Below the pieces are notes generated by a model. That model was given only the letters and a program-made list of their open reading frames with translations. It made no database searches and had not been told where the DNA came from. From Alkalimarinus coralli (GTDB lineage: Bacteria; Pseudomonadota; Gammaproteobacteria; Pseudomonadales; Oleiphilaceae): a DNA stretch of 64,000 bases. A program made the translations under genes and the position numbers. Numbering within the stretch: position 1 is the first letter of the stretch; every line of letters begins with the position of its first letter. The stretch is taken from positions 3,412,001 through 3,476,000 of the forward strand of contig NZ_CP096016.1 in the NCBI RefSeq assembly GCF_023650515.1, in the 5' to 3' direction. Shown piece by piece: positions 60,369-64,000 of this stretch.

Positions 60369-61370
60369 CTAGCGTTGTTTGCCAGTTAAAATTGATTCAG
60401 GGTTTCGCTGTAACGTTTCTGCTAATTGCCGTACTTGTTCTGAGGCTCGATCAAACGATTTCAGTGTTTGCACTAGCGTCACACTAAGCTCAGATCCTGG
60501 CTGTACGATTTTTTCATACGTTGATAATGTTCTGCTTGATTGTGCCAGTAACTGATCAAGCTTTTTCAATGAGCTGGCGGCCCCAATCAGCAATGGTTGA
60601 CTACTGTCTGCCGCTGACGCCACTGAGTCAGCCATACCTTTAACTGCCCGAGTCGCCGCGATAAGCTCACCGGTTATTTCATCTTTCTCTTCATCCAGTT
60701 CGCTCAGCAAACTGTTCAGGTGTTGCAGGCTTTGGGAAAGGTTTCGCATCGACAGACGGGCATCCTCAGAGTTCACAATGTTATTCATGCCCTCAGCCAC
60801 CGCGGCGAGATTATTGGAAATATCCTCTATCGGTAAATCACCAAACTGTTCGACTAACTTACTCAACGTTTCACCAAAAATTTCTATTTCACTGGGCACC
60901 GTCGGCACAACAATATAACCAGACTTACTTGGAGGCGCATAACCTGGCCGGTCTTCAAAAAATTCAAACTGAATTTGCAAACGCCCCGTGACCAGGTTTT
61001 CTTGTACTAGCTGGGCTCGAACGCCCTGCGCAATCAGTGTTCGAAGAATCTCATCATGATCCGTACTGAATTTAAATAAGCTGTTACCTGGCTGTTGCTG
61101 AATAATCACGCCTACCGTTCTGATATTAATATTATTCTCGTCTTCATAAAGGCTAATATTAATAGACTCGACCTCGCCGATTCTGACACCACGATAGGTA
61201 ATTGACGAGCCTACACCAAGCCCTTTAACTGACCCGGTAAACACCATTTCAACGCGGTTTTGCTTCTTAAACCAATCGCCCGAACCAAACAATAAGATAC
61301 CAATGACGGCACTTACAATCGCGCCGATCGTGAATAGTCCGATCGCTCTTGCATTCATTTGCTGAGACAT
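60369..61370 (-). CDS. MCE-domain protein (MlaD/PqiB-like)
   Basis: 333 residues. One N-terminal membrane helix (about 9-27) then a single MCE domain: VEMVFTGSVKGLGVGSSITYRGVRIGEVESINI (about 40-75). A long helical C-terminal part with coiled coil follows (LRNLSQSLQHLNSLLSELDEE, VQTLKSFDRASEQVRQLAETL). It is longer than MlaD, nearer to LetB/PqiB-like designs with one MCE module. It should form a hexamer that carries lipids between membranes. Confidence 0.9.
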   Translation of the reverse strand: MSQQMNARAIGLFTIGAIVSAVIGILLFGSGDWFKKQNRVEMVFTGSVKGLGVGSSITYRGVRIGEVESINISLYEDENNINIRTVGVIIQQQPGNSLFKFSTDHDEILRTLIAQGVRAQLVQENLVTGRLQIQFEFFEDRPGYAPPSKSGYIVVPTVPSEIEIFGETLSKLVEQFGDLPIEDISNNLAAVAEGMNNIVNSEDARLSMRNLSQSLQHLNSLLSELDEEKDEITGELIAATRAVKGMADSVASAADSSQPLLIGAASSLKKLDQLLAQSSRTLSTYEKIVQPGSELSVTLVQTLKSFDRASEQVRQLAETLQRNPESILTGKQR

Positions 61371-61409
61371 AAAATACCCGCCAACCCAATAGCAAACCTG
61401 TACATTAAA

Positions 61410-62180
61410 TTATTCCACATTAACCGCTTCCCCCCGTCTCAGGAACTGTTGGACTTTGCCATTCTCACAGTGCGTTAACAGATGATTTGGATTCCCGGTA
61501 GCCAGCATGGTTTTGGTGTCGGTATCCAAAAATACCGAATTCGTTCCGATACTTAATATGCTCGCCAACTCGTGTGTCACAATCACGATAGTGGACTTCA
61601 TGGTATCGCTCAACTCCAAAATAAGATCATCCAGCAGACGAGCACTGACAGGGTCGAGCCCGGCAGAGGGTTCGTCAAAAAAAAGAATCTCAGGGTCAAG
61701 CGCAATCGCTCTGGCCAAGGCAGCTCTTTTTAGCATCCCGCCGCTTATTTCAGATGGATAGTAGTCTTCAAAACCTGCGAGCCCAACCATGGATAGTTTT
61801 AAACTGGCAATCTCCGCGACCTCTTTTGGTTGCAGGTTAGTATACAGCTCCAATGGCATACCAACGTTTTCAGACAGCGTCAACGAGCTTACAAGTGCAC
61901 CAGCTTGATAAGAGACGCCAAAATTTTTCATCATGGACTGCCGCTGAGTCCCTGATACTTCCCACAAGCTATCATCATTAACAAAAATCTGCCCCTCTGC
62001 CGGCTGATAGAGGCCAATCATATGTTTCAGCAGGGTGCTTTTTCCGCAACCACTCCCTCCCATAATAATAAATATATCGTTGCGACCGACATCAAAGTTC
62101 AAGTCCTGCTGAATCAGTTTATCGCCATACTTCAGAGTCAGGTTTCGCACGCGAATATGAGGGCTTTCTTGTGTCATCAT
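61410..62180 (-). CDS. ABC transporter ATP-binding protein (MlaF-like)
   Basis: 256 residues: Walker A IMGGSGCGKSTLLKHMIGL, Q-loop region VSYQAGALVSSLTLSENVGMPL, ABC signature EISGGMLKRAALARAIALDPEILFFDEPSAGLDP and H-loop IVIVTHE. The GALFSSL-like and GMLKRAA features identify the MlaF branch. It powers lipid export or retrieval through the MlaE permease, whose gene ends at the base before this one starts. Confidence 0.93.
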   Translation of the reverse strand: MMTQESPHIRVRNLTLKYGDKLIQQDLNFDVGRNDIFIIMGGSGCGKSTLLKHMIGLYQPAEGQIFVNDDSLWEVSGTQRQSMMKNFGVSYQAGALVSSLTLSENVGMPLELYTNLQPKEVAEIASLKLSMVGLAGFEDYYPSEISGGMLKRAALARAIALDPEILFFDEPSAGLDPVSARLLDDLILELSDTMKSTIVIVTHELASILSIGTNSVFLDTDTKTMLATGNPNHLLTHCENGKVQQFLRRGEAVNVE

Positions 62181-63323
62181 TCAAACCCCAAAAACAGTCG
62201 TGACAATCGTCACTAGCGAGTCAAACACGATGATCAGTACGATCCCCATCACCACTGCGTTGGTGGTTGCCAAACCGACAGCACTGGCACTGCGGCCGGA
62301 GTTCATTCCCATATAACAACCAGACAACGCAACCAGCACACCAAAAATCAAACTCTTGATCAAACCGATAAAAAAATGCGTAAGCGGTACCGTAGCAATC
62401 ATTTGTTCAAGGTACATAGACCAGGTGAGATCAAGCATAATAATACTGACTAGAGCACCGCCAAATACGCCCATCATATTTGAATATATAGTCAATAACG
62501 GCATCATCGCAATAAGCGCCAACAAGCGAGGCAAAACCAGAAAATCCACCGGCGAAACACCCATTGTTTTTAGCGCATCAATCTCTTCGTTAACCTGCAT
62601 GCTGCCTAATTGGGCGGCATAAGCAGCTCCGGTTCTACCGGCCATAATGATAGCCGTCATCATCGGTGCCATTTCTCTTGCCATTGCCAGGCCCACGAGA
62701 CTGGCAACGTAGATGCTTGCACCAAATTTCTCGAGCTGCACAGCCCCCACAAAGGCCAGTATCATACCAATCAAGACACTAATAAGTGTGACAATTCCCA
62801 GCGATGAAGGGCCTGTGTCCGCAAGGAAAATAGAGAGATCCTGGCGCCTGAAAACCGCTTGTCCTTTTATCATTCGCCCTAAAGAGAGTATCGCTTCACC
62901 TAAAAAGGTAATAAACGCCATGGACTGCTTAATAGCTCCAATAACGCCCTGCCCGACGTTATCAACGATATTGAGCTTCGCCGCCTGCTTCGCCACGCCA
63001 TCTCGTTCAGGTACTGCTTCCGCCAACGCAATAAGGCGGACAATACCCTCTGGCAGCCCGCTCACGTCAACATTTATGCCCTGTTTTTTAGATAGTGCAT
63101 TGAGGGTAACCAGATAGCTAATGAGAGAGCTATCCCACTCGCCCAGTTTACGGGTATCAAATATCAGGTGAGTGGTTTCAGATGCCTCATTTAGGTGGGC
63201 CAGAAAGTGATCGGTATTTTGCAGACCAAAGGAGATACTCCAATCTCCTTTGATCAGAACCCGAAGGGTATGTTTTTTGTGGCGGTGAAAAGTGACGACT
63301 TCCTCTGTCACATATTCCTCCAA
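62181..63323 (-). CDS. MlaE-family permease with N-terminal STAS domain
   Basis: 380 residues. The first about 110 residues are a STAS-like domain (GDWSISFGLQNTDHFLAHL, HLIFDTRKLGEWDSSLISYLVTL), then five or six membrane helices of MlaE: MAREMAPMMTAIIMAGRTGAAYAAQLGSMQVNEEIDALKTMGVSP is the conserved family core. Because STAS is fused here, no separate MlaB is needed. Start ATG at 63323. Confidence 0.92.
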   Translation of the reverse strand: MEEYVTEEVVTFHRHKKHTLRVLIKGDWSISFGLQNTDHFLAHLNEASETTHLIFDTRKLGEWDSSLISYLVTLNALSKKQGINVDVSGLPEGIVRLIALAEAVPERDGVAKQAAKLNIVDNVGQGVIGAIKQSMAFITFLGEAILSLGRMIKGQAVFRRQDLSIFLADTGPSSLGIVTLISVLIGMILAFVGAVQLEKFGASIYVASLVGLAMAREMAPMMTAIIMAGRTGAAYAAQLGSMQVNEEIDALKTMGVSPVDFLVLPRLLALIAMMPLLTIYSNMMGVFGGALVSIIMLDLTWSMYLEQMIATVPLTHFFIGLIKSLIFGVLVALSGCYMGMNSGRSASAVGLATTNAVVMGIVLIIVFDSLVTIVTTVFGV

Positions 63324-63329
63324 TGTTAT

Positions 63330-63653
63330 CTATGGGTCTAAAAATCGGGTTGCCGTAACTTTGTAACGATCTTCAGTTTGCGGTTCAAATGTGACCGTAT
63401 ATTGATAGAGCTTTTCACAGACTAACACCATCCATATTTCAGAATTAAGGTCATTCTGCACAGGCGATTTCTGTGTCACCTTAATCTCGCACTGTTGGTC
63501 ATCCCCCCTTTGCAAGTGGCGAATGGCCTTAACGCCCCCTCCATGCTTGTCTGAACGAGCAACCATGAGTGACTCAGAGTGAGTGACCGAGCTGCAACCA
63601 CCTAGAGCAAACAGAATAAGGGCTACAGGTAAAAAAACAAATTTATGCCACAC
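63330..63653 (-). CDS. Small lipoprotein of unknown function
   Basis: 107 residues with a lipoprotein signal (LFALGGCSS, Cys about 20). The mature part includes KHGGGVKAIRHLQRGDDQQC and EKLYQYTVTFEPQTEDRYKV. I do not recognise it. It lies 6 bases before the MlaE gene on the same strand, so it is the first gene of the Mla-like operon and may help that transporter, for example at the outer membrane. Confidence 0.65.
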   Translation of the reverse strand: MWHKFVFLPVALILFALGGCSSVTHSESLMVARSDKHGGGVKAIRHLQRGDDQQCEIKVTQKSPVQNDLNSEIWMVLVCEKLYQYTVTFEPQTEDRYKVTATRFLDP

Positions 63654-63819
63654 GTAACGTACCTCCTTGTGAAGAGTTTAGTGTTTCCAAATTAAACAAG
63701 CCTAAGCACGCATTATTAACAGGTTTTAGCTTTCAGTATAGACCTTTATTCGCGGTTCACAGTGTCCTTACTGCTAAACCAATGAGTTTTTAGGTACCAT
63801 CATCATCTTATTGGTCCCA

Positions 63820-64000
63820 TTAATAGAGTTCAAACGCCTGGGTATGTTTGATCTCGCCATTAATACGAATCGATAGTTTATGCACACCCGGGTAGTGTTT
63901 GCGGGTGGTCATTTGTCGAAAAGAGTGCTTTCGCTCAAATGAGAGTTTGCGCTCGGCATACTCTGAGTCAGACGACATAAACACCTTTGGCGAGTGCCGC
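63820..64000 (-). CDS. C-terminal part of a DNA-alkylation-repair-like protein (partial)
   Basis: Ends at a TAA at 63820-63822; the frame is open to the window edge. About 59 residues: RHSPKVFMSSDSEYAERKLS, FERKHSFRQMTTRKHYPGVH, KLSIRINGEIKHTQAFELY. The HSFR..TTRKHYPG and RINGE segments recall the C-terminus of AlkC-like HEAT-repeat DNA alkylation repair proteins, but I rely on memory for that. Only the tail is present. Confidence 0.45.
   Translation of the reverse strand, partial: RHSPKVFMSSDSEYAERKLSFERKHSFRQMTTRKHYPGVHKLSIRINGEIKHTQAFELY

Noticed and set aside
1-64000. CRISPR arrays, rRNA genes, prophage structural genes, origin of replication
   Set aside because: I saw no regularly spaced repeat array, no rRNA-like sequence, no capsid, tail or terminase-like protein and no DnaA-box cluster. 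The direct repeats at 6779, 9084 and 43808 are too few and have no spacers.

Overview
The window looks like a chromosomal segment of a marine or hydrocarbon-associated gammaproteobacterium (Oceanospirillales/Pseudomonadales type). Pointers are the LipA lipase with its Lif foldase, cytochrome c5, L-serine dehydratase, an MCE/Mla-type ABC transporter, a MscK/MscM-like channel and gammaproteobacterial IS families (IS110/IS1111, IS3, IS1182). I cannot name a species from the sequence alone. Coding is dense on both strands, with a stable-looking backbone at both ends and an accessory island at roughly 4.6-25.8 kb.

Left backbone (1-4.6 kb): a FAD oxidoreductase cut by the window edge, divergent from a PadR regulator with two palindromic operators; cytochrome c5; a small membrane protein; tRNA-Arg(UCG); a secreted beta-propeller; and an XRE regulator whose C-terminus runs into a Fic-gene remnant, which marks the edge of the island.

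Island (4.6-25.8 kb): an AbiE-like toxin-antitoxin pair; three orphan Rhs C-terminal tips (two with immunity genes, one broken); a three-gene operon of a putative HTH protein, a nucleotidyltransferase and a PP2C phosphatase with a palindromic operator; three copies of a RAYT (REP-associated tyrosine transposase) element bounded by 16-bp inverted repeats; and two apparently identical IS110-family (IS1111-like) elements, each inserted at the same point of the right terminal repeat of a RAYT element. Broken genes mark the insertions: a chemotaxis receptor, a possible TnsE-like gene, an SDR dehydrogenase and an ABC-type substrate-binding protein. The island also carries a DEDDh exonuclease, a lipA-lif operon with an intercistronic terminator, an AraC regulator and an IS3 element with an OrfA/OrfB frameshift site.

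Middle backbone (25.8-49.4 kb): a substrate-binding protein with a hybrid histidine kinase; then an envelope/osmotic-stress group (DUF2254, BON, DUF2383, a sigma-54 activator, a phosphatase-diacylglycerol kinase fusion, an entericidin-like lipoprotein, a DUF1328 peptide, a large mechanosensitive channel, DUF4112, CsbD), several of them with sigma-54-like promoters; a TetR/SDR divergent pair with two matching operators; an octaheme cytochrome with TPRs; a PafA-like phosphatase; and an HSL-type esterase.

Right part (49.5-64 kb): an IS1182 element, L-serine dehydratase, a ParD-like/zeta toxin pair in which the toxin has no normal start codon, a lipoprotein hydrolase, a DUF4124 metalloprotease, an acyltransferase, a MITE-like repeat, a GltS-like FMN protein, and a complete Mla/Pqi-like lipid-transport operon running leftward. 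The window ends in what may be a DNA alkylation repair gene.
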